Assembly (NCBI RefSeq): GCF_900114475.1
Contig: NZ_FOTE01000001.1
Coordinates: 124,001-188,000 of the forward strand
Source of the DNA: Paenibacillus sp. 1_12
GTDB taxonomy: Bacteria > Bacillota > Bacilli > Paenibacillales > NBRC-103111
DNA length: 64,000 bases
Reading direction: 5' to 3'
Shown here: positions 51,862 to 59,214 of the stretch, piece after piece
How the letters are laid out: the number at the start of each line of letters is the position of its first letter
Numbering within the stretch: the stretch's first letter is position 1
Program-made: the position numbers and the translations under genes
The notes under the pieces: model-generated
Seen by the model: the letters and a program-made list of their open reading frames with translations, nothing else
Told to the model about the DNA's origin: nothing
Database searches by the model: none

Positions 51862-52830
51862 TCACCATATTCCATTTTCGCCTAATTTGCGCGTAATATA
51901 ATTGGAAGTTATCAGGAATATTAAGCAAATAACAGACTGGAACAGGCCGACAGCCGCACCAACTGAAAAGTTCGCAGATTGAATACCTACACGATAAACA
52001 TAGGTGCTGATAACGTCACCAAAGTCCATAACAAGGTTGTTTTGAATGGTGAATGGACGGTCGAAGTTGATAGCCATAATATTGCCGAGCTGCAGGATTA
52101 GAAGGATGGCAATGGTTGGTCTGATACCTGGAATCGTAATATGCCAAATTTTCCTCAATCTTCCTGCACCATCTACTTCAGCAGCCTCATACAACTGTTT
52201 GTCGATTCCCGTCATAGCAGCAAGATACAAAATTGTACCCCATCCTGCGTTCTGCCATACTCCAACTAAATTATAAGTTGCAACCCATGCATACTTGTTC
52301 GTGAGGAACGGTAACGCTTCTCCACCCATAGAGCTAATTAATGAATTTAACATACCTGTGGGAGAAAACAGCTGAGTAACAATTCCACCGATAATAACCC
52401 AGGAAAGGAAATGCGGCAGATATAGTATGGTCTGGCTTACTTTTTTAAACTTATTCCCTACCAGTTCATTTATTAAAATTGCCAAAATGATCGGTGCTGG
52501 AAATCCCACAATCAAATCCAAACCGTTAAGCATCAAAGTGTTTCTAACAACCTGAAAGAATTGTGGTGTTGCAAAAATTTGTTTGAATGTTGCAAAATTA
52601 TTCCACGGACTCATGTTTACGCCCTGAAAAATGTTGTAATCCTTAAAAGCAATCTGTATGCCATACATGGGAGCATATTTAAATGTCAATATATATGCAA
52701 CAGGGATAATCAACATAAGGTAAAGTATAAAATCCTGCTTTATATAGTAAGACAATCCTTTCTTTCTTTCCAACGGCTTTCCAACGCTATCCTTTTTATC
52801 CAGGGCAACACTACTATTCATTGCTTTCAT
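51862..52830 (-). CDS. carbohydrate ABC transporter permease (LplB type)
   Basis: Partner CUT1 permease, 322 residues: cytoplasmic N-terminus (about 35), six helices, EAA-loop YEAAEVDGAGRLRKIWHITIPGIRPT. ATG with AAGGAGG ten bases upstream. Typical of the LplB family that works with LplC and LipO. It is 20 bases from the end of the GH43 pseudogene and in the same transcript. Confidence 0.94.
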   Translation of the reverse strand: MKAMNSSVALDKKDSVGKPLERKKGLSYYIKQDFILYLMLIIPVAYILTFKYAPMYGIQIAFKDYNIFQGVNMSPWNNFATFKQIFATPQFFQVVRNTLMLNGLDLIVGFPAPIILAILINELVGNKFKKVSQTILYLPHFLSWVIIGGIVTQLFSPTGMLNSLISSMGGEALPFLTNKYAWVATYNLVGVWQNAGWGTILYLAAMTGIDKQLYEAAEVDGAGRLRKIWHITIPGIRPTIAILLILQLGNIMAINFDRPFTIQNNLVMDFGDVISTYVYRVGIQSANFSVGAAVGLFQSVICLIFLITSNYITRKLGENGIW

Positions 52831-52848
52831 AAACTACAACCTCCTTCG

Positions 52849-53392
52849 CTATACTTCGTGGATAAAGTTACGTTCAACGAATGGACGGCTCAATAATGAA
52901 CCGTCTTTTTTCATGGGTTTTAGCCCGGTACAATACGAACTAAGGTAGCGCACATTTTTGTTTAGCAACGGTCTGCCTGTAAGATGAGCCAAATACCATT
53001 CGCATGTATGCGTTTGCACAATTGAAGCATGCCCGCACTTTTGCAGCGGATTTTTCCGGCCGCGTGCCATGACGTAAGGAAGAGATTGTCCGGATGCAGT
53101 TCATAAGGACCGTCAATCGTTTTCGACCTGGCCAAAGTGGCTGCGTGCTCATACCGGGTTCCGCCCTCTGCCGTAAGCAGGTAATAGCATGCACCTTCTT
53201 ATCCGAATAAGTAAGCCAATACTTCCCGTCGTGGTAATTAAATATGGAGCCCATACCCCGCTAGAGTTCAGAGTTGCACCCCGGGAAATCATTCGAAAGT
53301 CGAAATATGTAATAATCGTCTTCAATCCTGCAAAAGCTCGGATCGGGATTATCCCCCCTCAGTACCGGGTATTAAATGTTTGCCATGGCCAT
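52849..53392 (-). pseudogene. decayed GH43 glycoside hydrolase (beta-xylosidase/arabinosidase type)
   Basis: Pieces of one GH43 protein occur in order in different frames. (1) ATG 53392 then MAMANI, a TAA, YPVLRGDNPDPSFCRIEDDYYI and NDFPG (53392-about 53285). (2) SSGVWAP then, in another frame, [16 protein letters not shown]. (3) [34 protein letters not shown]. (4) after one extra base in an A-run near 53058, [20 protein letters not shown] and [19 protein letters not shown], AEGGTxYEH and [14 protein letters not shown] are GH43 landmarks. At least one nonsense codon, several frameshifts and two internal deletions remove about two thirds of the gene. Not functional. Confidence 0.85.
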
Positions 53393-53476
53393 CGCTCTCT
53401 CGTATTTCCCTTGGTTAGTTCAATGAATAAACTAATTGGTAGTGGATATGCTCGCCCCTCCTAATTTTATGTGGGG

Positions 53477-53526
53477 TGTTAACGCTTTCACAATCTGATT
53501 GTATCCCAGATTTTAGTCGATGTAAA
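53477..53526 (-). promoter_or_regulatory. sigma-A promoter with cre (CcpA) site for the sugar cluster
   Basis: Minus-strand TTTACA (53526-53521), 17-base spacer, TACAAT (53503-53498), followed by TGAAAGCGTTAACA (53490-53477), which fits the cre consensus TGWAANCGNTNWCA at every position and covers about +1 to +14. This placement is the classic site for repression by CcpA in the presence of a preferred carbon source. Confidence 0.8.
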
Positions 53527-53811
53527 CCCTTCTTGTATTCTAGTAATATTAGTTTTGAATTAAGCTTGTCCCACCGCGGAAGATATATCAAGAAAACGAT
53601 GCGCAGCTAGAGATATAGTCCTTCAACTACAGTAATATATTCCTAAATAAAGGAATTTTTATGATTATATTGGTGATATTCCAAAGGTATATCCTGCTCT
53701 ATTAACCCCGATTTTTTTCTCCCATCGATCCCCTCCTCGTAAAATTTCCTTGCTTACTATGATTAAAGTGCTGTTTCATATTGAGCTTGAACGCAAACAC
53801 ATCGCCAAAAT
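53527..53811. other. gene-poor stretch between the sugar-cluster promoter and maf
   Basis: About 285 AT-rich bases with no convincing gene. Contains the dyad ATTCCTAAATAAAGGAAT and a seven-codon minus-strand frame after GAGGAGGGG near 53715-53740 that looks like the head of a lost gene. No repeats to other parts of the window were found. Confidence 0.5.
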
Positions 53812-53842
53812 GAAAAAGGTGCCATAAATAACGGCACCTTTA
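53812..53842. terminator. intrinsic terminator after maf
   Basis: Perfect arms AAAGGTGCC / GGCACCTTT with a 9-base loop; on the minus strand the stem is followed by TTTTCATTTTG. Separates maf from the sugar cluster. Confidence 0.85.
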
Positions 53843-53897
53843 TCAACTATTTTTATTGCTAAAACCTTTGACATACCCAATTCCATAATGGTTGCAC

Positions 53898-54689
53898 TTA
53901 GACTTTAAATGGGCTGATGTCAAACTTTAACAACATTTGGTAAAGTAAGTTGAGCGGAAGCCCCATTACACTGTAAAAGTCTCCCTCAATCTTCTCGATA
54001 AAGACCGCACCTAATCCCTGTACGCCGTACGAACCGGCCTTGTCGAGCGGATCGCCAGTTTCTATATAGGACCAAATTTCCTCATCAGACATCGGTCTAA
54101 ATGTAACCTTACTGACAGTATGTCCAACAATTACCTCTGGCTTCCCAATGGACGATTCAGATAATACACGATACTGACCAACGCCTCCAAGGTGCATTGT
54201 GGTGTCATAAGACCCCGCTTTACCCATCGGTCCATTCGTATCGATATACTTATCAATCTGAGAAGAACTCATTGGCTTCATGTGGACTGCTGCAGCCCGA
54301 TGGGCATACCGTTCATGTTCCGTATTCAGAGCCATACAAGCAATTCCACTGTAAACATGATGAACCTTTCCCTGCAGAGACCCCAGCATGCGTGCGGCAT
54401 CTTGCCGGTCTCTTGGCTTGCCAAGCACCTGATCGCCCAGCACAACAATCGTATCGGAACCGATCACGATCCCCTCTGCCCGCTGCTCGGCTTTTAACAT
54501 TTCGCAGACGGCTGCTGCTTTGCGACCGGACAGCTGCTCTACGATTTCAGAAGGACTCATTCCCGGCTCTGTATCCTCCTGAACATCGCTAACCCGAATT
54601 TCATAGGGAAGACCCAAGGTTTGAATTAATTCCTGCCTGCGTGGCGAGGACGATGCCAAAATGATTTTTTTTACGTCACATATCGACAT
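53898..54689 (-). CDS. maf: Maf nucleoside triphosphate pyrophosphatase with internal 60-residue duplication
   Basis: Maf/YhdE enzymes hydrolyse dTTP/UTP or modified nucleotides and affect septation. The N-terminal half is standard: ILASSSPRRQEL (10-21), GSDTIVVLGDQVLGKP (77-92). The C terminus is DKAGSYGVQGLGA and EGDFYSVMGLPLNLLY. Between them lies an extra block: MKPMSSSQIDKYIDTNGP and KAGSY (137-161) precede FRPMSDEEIWSYIETGDP and KAGSY (197-221), a repeat with a 60-residue period. The protein is therefore 263 residues instead of about 195-205. The frame opens at 54737; ATG 54689 follows AAGGAG by about eight bases. See findings. Confidence 0.93.
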   Translation of the reverse strand: MSICDVKKIILASSSPRRQELIQTLGLPYEIRVSDVQEDTEPGMSPSEIVEQLSGRKAAAVCEMLKAEQRAEGIVIGSDTIVVLGDQVLGKPRDRQDAARMLGSLQGKVHHVYSGIACMALNTEHERYAHRAAAVHMKPMSSSQIDKYIDTNGPMGKAGSYDTTMHLGGVGQYRVLSESSIGKPEVIVGHTVSKVTFRPMSDEEIWSYIETGDPLDKAGSYGVQGLGAVFIEKIEGDFYSVMGLPLNLLYQMLLKFDISPFKV

Positions 54690-54746
54690 ATATAGACTCC
54701 TTGTCTCCAATAGGTTAAAGTTTAAGTAGTATTCCATTATGATCTG

Positions 54747-54989
54747 CTATAATCTGCGAAAAATCCAAAAAGCCGCAACAAGCCCCACCAAGCTGATTAA
54801 ATTGAGCTTCATTTGAAATTGGAGATCGTACTTGATAACCAATAAATCTGCTTTTGGCTGCCAGGACAGATCAACTGACTTGGTCAGAAAGGCAAGTGCA
54901 GGCACTGAAACCAGCAATTGACCAACCAAACTTCCCGCTACTAATCCGATGAAAAGCAGCAAAATGAAGGTAAATGTATTCTTTTTCAT
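54747..54989 (-). CDS. DUF4321 small membrane protein
   Basis: 80 residues with two hydrophobic segments (about 6-30 and 60-77) around a short loop; layout and the LVAGSLVGQLLVSVPALAFL stretch fit DUF4321 proteins of Clostridia and Bacilli. Function unknown. Co-directional with maf and about 57 bases upstream of it, so probably co-transcribed. An extended -10 (TGCTATAAT) lies at 55060-55068. Confidence 0.75.
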   Translation of the reverse strand: MKKNTFTFILLLFIGLVAGSLVGQLLVSVPALAFLTKSVDLSWQPKADLLVIKYDLQFQMKLNLISLVGLVAAFWIFRRL

Positions 54990-55059
54990 AAATAGCTACA
55001 CGTCCTTTGCATGTTAAAAATGAAGCTGTTAAAAAGGCTGCTGCTACTGCGCTCACCGT

Positions 55060-55068
55060 ATTATAGCA
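55060..55068 (-). promoter_or_regulatory. extended -10 promoter of the DUF4321-maf unit
   Basis: Minus-strand TGCTATAAT 71 bases before the DUF4321 start; no good -35 element at 17 bases. Confidence 0.4.
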
Positions 55069-55148
55069 CATGCCTTAATCCTGTAATACAGCCTCTTAAA
55101 TACTTAATAAGAAAGCATACCTTGGCAAGGCTAACAAGCGAAAATTTG

Positions 55149-55232
55149 AAAGTTAATGCTTACGAAGTCAGTTTTCTGACGAAAACTTTTAAAGTTAATG
55201 CTTACGAAGTCAGTTTTCTGACGAAAACTTTA
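55149..55232. repeat. two tandem 42 bp stem-loop units upstream of the amidase (repeat family A)
   Basis: Two copies of a 42-base unit, AAAGTTAATGCTTACGAAGT followed by CAGTTTTCTGACGAAAACTT and two further bases, differing at one or two positions. Read on the minus strand each is a stem AGTTTTC/GAAAACT, then GACTTCGTAAGC and ATTAACTTT, matching the family at 6033-6110 in orientation stem-then-linker. The second unit ends at the amidase RBS (AAGGAGG, 55231-55237). Confidence 0.9.
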
Positions 55233-55249
55233 AGGAGGAACCATTTTTT

Positions 55250-56557
55250 ATGTATCGGTCTTATACCATTATTATTTTTATCCTTGTTTGTTTGTTAACG
55301 GCTCCATCTTCGTCATGGGCAATAAAAATTGTAGTTGACCCTGGTCATGGGGGATCGGATTCTGGGGCAGTGGGTGTGAATAAGCTGCTTGAAAAAAACG
55401 TTAATCTGGATATCGCTACAAAATTAACAAAGATGCTGGCAGATCGCGGCTATGAAACCGCTATATCCAGAGAAGATGACACGTTTCTGTCACTCAAAGA
55501 ACGGGTTGACTTTACAAACGCGCAGCAAGCTGATTTGTTTGTCTCAATCCACGCCAACTCAATGCCAGGCAATTCCAAAACAAGTGGTGCTTTGATTTTG
55601 TATCACGATAATAATTATCCACAGGAGGACTATCCGGCAAGTCCGGAGATGGCTGAGCTTACGCCGCAGAGTAGGGAGTTTGCTAAGGTTGTTCTGAACC
55701 ATTTTATAGACGCTACAGGCTTAGAAAATCGTGGTGTTGTAGCAAGCGCCGTATATGTGGTTCGTATGGGAGCCATTCCAAGTATACTGGTAGAAACTGC
55801 TTTTCTTTCGAATCGTCAGGATGCCGCGCTGCTGGCAAACGATAAAATGAGAACGACAATGGCACAGGCTATTGTGCAAGGCATTGAAGCTTATATGCCT
55901 CCGGATACACCGAGTGAGGTATTCACCGATATGCGTGAGCATTGGGCGCGGGAAGCTGTGCTTCGATTGAAAAATCAGGGGATTGTGGATGGCGTCGGCC
56001 GTCTATTTAAACCGAACCGTGAGCTGACCCGAGCGGAATGGATGACCCTGCTGGATCGGGTATTCGATTTGTCCAAGGTCATGCAGCCCGCAGCGAGTAC
56101 TACCGTTTGCATGAGCAGCAGTACGGTTGCTGCTGTAGTCTACAAGAACGATGAGAGCTGTGCAAAGCCTCCAATGCCGTTATTTATGGATATAGCAGGT
56201 CACTGGGCAAATGACGCCATGAATAAGGCTGTCATCTCACATATCCTTGACGGCTATGACGACGCAACATTACGACCGGATCAACCAATTACTCGTGCAG
56301 AGGTTTCCGCTACGTTTCAGCGACTTGCACTTCCAGCAGTTGTTGGAGCAGTAACAGGTCCTGCGTCTTTCACCGATGTACCCACGGATAATTGGGCTGC
56401 CAAATCGATCTACAGTCTGCAGCTGGCTGGCTGGATAGAAGGTATCGCCGCTGATCAGTTTATGCCGAACCGGAGCATGACACGTGCCGAAGCAGCCTCT
56501 TTACTTGATCGATACGTACAAAGCACACAAAAAGCGCCAACCACTCAGCAGCCATAA
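55250..56557 (+). CDS. N-acetylmuramoyl-L-alanine amidase with three SLH domains
   Basis: Secreted peptidoglycan hydrolase held on the cell surface. Signal peptide (1-24, ending SSSWA), Amidase_3 domain (about 25-215) with VVDPGHGGSDSGAVG, the zinc ligands His (GHGG), Glu (NKLLEKNVNL), His (FVSIHANSM) and the catalytic Glu in ILVETAFLSN. Then three S-layer homology domains (about 223-275, FTDMREHWA; 303-360, FMDIAGHWA; 373-428, FTDVPTDNWA), each ending with a TRAE motif. SLH domains bind pyruvylated wall polymer. ATG after AAGGAGG, preceded by two copies of repeat family A. Confidence 0.95.
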   Translation: MYRSYTIIIFILVCLLTAPSSSWAIKIVVDPGHGGSDSGAVGVNKLLEKNVNLDIATKLTKMLADRGYETAISREDDTFLSLKERVDFTNAQQADLFVSIHANSMPGNSKTSGALILYHDNNYPQEDYPASPEMAELTPQSREFAKVVLNHFIDATGLENRGVVASAVYVVRMGAIPSILVETAFLSNRQDAALLANDKMRTTMAQAIVQGIEAYMPPDTPSEVFTDMREHWAREAVLRLKNQGIVDGVGRLFKPNRELTRAEWMTLLDRVFDLSKVMQPAASTTVCMSSSTVAAVVYKNDESCAKPPMPLFMDIAGHWANDAMNKAVISHILDGYDDATLRPDQPITRAEVSATFQRLALPAVVGAVTGPASFTDVPTDNWAAKSIYSLQLAGWIEGIAADQFMPNRSMTRAEAASLLDRYVQSTQKAPTTQQP

Positions 56558-56580
56558 GCTGAGCCGGTCGGCGTTTTTTT
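56529..56580. terminator. bidirectional terminator between amidase and spoIIB-like gene
   Basis: AAAAAGCGCC and GGCGTTTTTTT outer arms with an inner CTCAGC/GCTGAG stem. The amidase stop lies in the loop region and the stop of the convergent gene begins at its right edge. Confidence 0.75.
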
Positions 56581-57992
56581 TATGTTGCCAGGATAACTTG
56601 CCTGAATTCTTTTTGCGCAAGTGCAGCCTGCAAAATCGCATTTTGCGTCTGCCATAGCATGGCAGCTGATGGGCTTTTGCGATATTCATCCAAAGAAGTC
56701 ACAGCTGAATTCATCGCACTGTTTATTTTAAGAACGGCTGCCTTCCCTTCCTCGGAAAGCCCTTCGTTTACTCCCGCAGTCATTCCTGCCCAAGTCTGAT
56801 GAGCTGTTTTCAAGGATTGCACCTGTGATGCATCCATTCCGGTTAGTTTGGCTTCGGTTAAGTGAGAAACTGTTAGTGGGGTGATTTGCTGAATCAGATT
56901 ATCCCCTTGTAAGATAAAGGCCGACACAATGTCTGTGGACTTGCCTGTCCATTTGATTTTTGTTAACGCGGGCATGTCAACACTTTTAACGATAACATCA
57001 ATCTTTTGTTGTTTAAATTGCTGGGCAAGACGGGCAGCTTCATCGCGATTGGAGGCCATCCCCACATATACAGGATACTTATCACCTACATCACTCACCG
57101 CAGCAAGACCTTTTTTCTTCATCTCCGACTGTGCGGCAGCAGCACCTTGTGAAGTGCTGAACACACCGCTTTGCAGGAAGGTCAGGGTTTTGGCTGGCAC
57201 GTTAACAGCAGCCATCGCCCCGCCATTAGCGGATGCCGATACCGCAACCGAGCCGATTTTATCAGCTGCTTTGCCTGCAGAGCTGGCCGGAGCTATAGCA
57301 CCGGAGACGGGAACGGCTTGATCGGTTGGTGCTGTTTTGGCTGGTACCGCAGCATTCGCCGTGACATTGGCAGCTGCAGGCACTGTCGCATTTGTTTTAC
57401 TATCCTGCGAGTCCTGCGAAAACATCGAAAGCACAAGAAACCCGAAAGCTGCACCCGTAGCGACAGCTCCGGCAACCGATGCTGCGACCTTAAACCAAGA
57501 AGCCGCCTTTTTCCTTCTCCTAAGGAAGGTTTCCTCCGGCACATACCAACGATGATCTCGAATCGGATCCATATGGTCGTCTTGTCTAGTATCCTGTGCA
57601 AAAAATGGATCATCCTGTTCCAATAGCCTATGATTGGGCGCACCCGTATCCCGATTTAATTCATAATTCAGATCAACAATCGGTTCCTGACCAGATACTT
57701 TTATCGAACCTGGTCTTGATTCATGTCTGGGTTCATGTCTGGGTTCATGTCGGGTCCCATGACCTGACTCGCGAATCAGCTTCTCCACCCGCTGCGTTTC
57801 CGTATCAAACGAGCTTTCCCAGCCTCCAAAATCATTGGGGTATGGATTTAATGTCTGTGTGTCTACAGGGGTGACTTTATATTCTTCCGGGCGCAGCGGG
57901 ATTACCTGCTGCTCTTTCGGTTTCCTCTCAGGATTCCCAACATTGTTTCTATATCCCTGATCAAACCGAAATGTCATTTTGGCTTTGCTCAT
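56580..57992 (-). CDS. spoIIB: SPOR-domain membrane protein, SpoIIB-like
   Basis: Single-span protein: a ~168-residue cytoplasmic part with a GTRHEPRHEPRHESRPG repeat, one helix (about 169-192, VAASVAGAVATGAAFGFLVL), a low-complexity Ala/Pro/Thr linker, a SPOR domain (about 268-335, LQSGVFSTSQGAAAAQSEMKKKG) and a C-terminal helical domain. B. subtilis SpoIIB, a SPOR protein that helps septal wall thinning at engulfment, lies between maf and folC, as this does. Layout and site agree; overall similarity is weak. The frame opens at 58088; ATG 57992 follows AAGGGAG and gives 470 residues. Confidence 0.72.
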   Translation of the reverse strand: MSKAKMTFRFDQGYRNNVGNPERKPKEQQVIPLRPEEYKVTPVDTQTLNPYPNDFGGWESSFDTETQRVEKLIRESGHGTRHEPRHEPRHESRPGSIKVSGQEPIVDLNYELNRDTGAPNHRLLEQDDPFFAQDTRQDDHMDPIRDHRWYVPEETFLRRRKKAASWFKVAASVAGAVATGAAFGFLVLSMFSQDSQDSKTNATVPAAANVTANAAVPAKTAPTDQAVPVSGAIAPASSAGKAADKIGSVAVSASANGGAMAAVNVPAKTLTFLQSGVFSTSQGAAAAQSEMKKKGLAAVSDVGDKYPVYVGMASNRDEAARLAQQFKQQKIDVIVKSVDMPALTKIKWTGKSTDIVSAFILQGDNLIQQITPLTVSHLTEAKLTGMDASQVQSLKTAHQTWAGMTAGVNEGLSEEGKAAVLKINSAMNSAVTSLDEYRKSPSAAMLWQTQNAILQAALAQKEFRQVILAT

Positions 57993-58084
57993 TGTACTTC
58001 GCTCCCTTGTCCAAATTCGTATTATTAGACTATGAAAGGGAGCAGATGAATAGAACAATAACACTAGACTTTCGATAGCTCTGC

Positions 58085-58140
58085 ACAAAAAAGCAGCTGA
58101 TGACTGAACGAATCTATCGTCCAGGAATCAACTGCCTGCT
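58085..58140 (-). terminator. intrinsic terminator after ferritin gene
   Basis: Minus-strand AGCAGGCAGTTGAT pairs imperfectly with ATCAGCTGCT and is followed by TTTTTTGTGC; 22 bases past the ferritin stop. Confidence 0.6.
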
Positions 58141-58162
58141 GGTGATCATACAAAAATGCTAT

Positions 58163-58669
58163 TTAAGGTGCAGGTGGCGTAAATACTCGACCAGCAAACT
58201 CCGTATCCATCATGAAAAATGCATTACTGTCCTTGTCAATCCGCTTCAGCTTATTAATGATGGTATCAAACATCGCTTCTTCTTCCACCTGCTCATCAAT
58301 GAACCATTTCAAGAACTGAATCGTGGCATGCTCACGTTCATTCATCGCAATATCCGACAAGTCATAGATCCGCTTAGTAACGATCTGTTCGTGTTCATAA
58401 GCATGCTCAAATACATCAAGCATCGATTTATAATCGTTTTGGGGATTATCCATACCGATTACAACAGCTCTTCTGCCGCGGTCATTTAAAAACTTATAAA
58501 TTTTCATTGCGTGAAATCGTTCTTCTTCAGCCTGCACAATATAGAAGTTGGCAAATCCGTCCAAGCTTTCTCCCGAACAATAAGCAGCCATGGCCAGGTA
58601 CACATGGGAGGAGTAAAATTCGAAATTCATTTGATCGTTCAGAGCTGTACTTAAGGAATCATTCAACAT
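58163..58669 (-). CDS. ferritin
   Basis: Iron-storage protein that oxidises Fe(II) and holds Fe(III) in a 24-subunit cage. 168 residues with four helices; ferroxidase ligands are seen as NFEFYSSHVYLAM (Glu), AEEERFHAMK (Glu, His) and the later FLKWFIDEQVEEE (Glu, Gln-x-x-Glu). GTG 58681 lies against the Shine-Dalgarno; ATG 58669 follows GGAAGGTG by about nine bases and begins MLNDSLSTALNDQMN. It is third in the cluster behind a Fur-box promoter (59078-59106). Confidence 0.95.
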   Translation of the reverse strand: MLNDSLSTALNDQMNFEFYSSHVYLAMAAYCSGESLDGFANFYIVQAEEERFHAMKIYKFLNDRGRRAVVIGMDNPQNDYKSMLDVFEHAYEHEQIVTKRIYDLSDIAMNEREHATIQFLKWFIDEQVEEEAMFDTIINKLKRIDKDSNAFFMMDTEFAGRVFTPPAP

Positions 58670-58691
58670 ACGAACACGCACCTTCCATGGA

Positions 58692-58784
58692 TTATTTTTG
58701 TTGTAAACCCCACACGTAGAGTGGAAGTAGTATCACCACTATACACAAAATAGGAGAAAGAATCCACAATAGGCTCAAGCTCAT
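58692..58784 (-). CDS. predicted 30-residue single-span membrane microprotein
   Basis: ATG 58784 to TAA 58692 encodes MSLSLLWILSPILCIVV then ILLPLYVWGLQQK: a continuous ~24-residue hydrophobic helix with a polar basic end. AAGGGACG lies about 9-12 bases before the ATG. It is between the DUF1450 gene (31 bases upstream) and ferritin (22 bases downstream), same direction, with no terminator between. Base composition and the perfect transmembrane pattern argue for a real gene; no family known to me. Confidence 0.55.
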   Translation of the reverse strand: MSLSLLWILSPILCIVVILLPLYVWGLQQK

Positions 58785-58814
58785 CGTTAAAATCGTCCCT
58801 TCGTATGTACCTTA

Positions 58815-59039
58815 TTAACCTATAACCTGCTTCAGCTCTTTGTAGAGCTTACGCGGGCTTGAAGCATAAATAACGTTTGATTTGCCTAACATTACAAAGC
58901 ATTGCTTGGAGCATAGCTTGCAGTTTCCGAGGCAATCCTGCTTCTTTTGCTTAATTTCCGGAAAGCGTTCCTTAATGGATTTATAAACCTTTTTGGAACC
59001 AAGCTTCAAGTTTTTACAGCAGTATTTGATTTTTTTCAT
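58815..59039 (-). CDS. DUF1450 (YuzB-like) cysteine-rich protein
   Basis: 74 residues: MKKIKYCCKNLKLGSKKVYK then CLGNCKLCSKQCFVMLGKS and a basic tail. Six cysteines (two adjacent at 7-8, the others in C-x3-C-x2-C-x3-C) suit a 2Fe-2S or zinc site; the family has a thioredoxin-like ferredoxin fold. Function unknown. ATG with AAGGAGCAGG upstream. A Fur-box promoter precedes it. Confidence 0.85.
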   Translation of the reverse strand: MKKIKYCCKNLKLGSKKVYKSIKERFPEIKQKKQDCLGNCKLCSKQCFVMLGKSNVIYASSPRKLYKELKQVIG

Positions 59040-59077
59040 ATCCTGCTCCTTATCTCACAAGTATGCGCTCGTATACA

Positions 59078-59106
59078 ATGATAATAGTTATCATTATCAG
59101 TGTCAA
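59078..59106 (-). promoter_or_regulatory. sigma-A promoter overlapped by a Fur box
   Basis: Minus-strand TTGACA (59106-59101), 17-base spacer, TATCAT (59083-59078). The dyad TGATAATAGTTATCA plus TTATCA (59079-59099) fits the 7-1-7 Fur consensus TGATAATNATTATCA with one mismatch and extends as overlapping GATAAT hexamers, filling the spacer. The G and C at the ends favour Fur over PerR (TTATAATNATTATAA). Confidence 0.8.
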
Positions 59107-59150
59107 TGTTAATTTAGATAATTTAGACGAAGCCGGTGATTGTGCACGCA

Positions 59151-59203
59151 AAAAAGAACAAATCTTAACGTCATACTGCAGACGTCTTCGATTTGTTCTT
59201 TTT
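59151..59203. terminator. intrinsic terminator after murC
   Basis: AAAAAGAACAAATC and GATTTGTTCTTTTT arms, 13-14 bp perfect, with a loop containing a second small GACGTC-type stem. Works for murC on the minus strand; on the plus strand nothing is upstream. Confidence 0.8.
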
Positions 59204-59214
59204 ATAACTTTATT

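Noticed and set aside
53640-53700. 14-codon plus-strand frame after AAGGAATTTTT near 53659
   Set aside because: Too short, no hydrophobic or conserved pattern worth naming and no promoter; likely chance in AT-rich DNA.
55149-55232. Possible CRISPR array
   Set aside because: Only two directly adjacent 42 bp units, with no unique spacers and no cas genes; the units are stem-loops shared with 6033-6110.
59079-59099. PerR box
   Set aside because: Half-sites begin TGATAAT, matching Fur; PerR sites begin TTATAAT. PerR cannot be excluded but is second choice.
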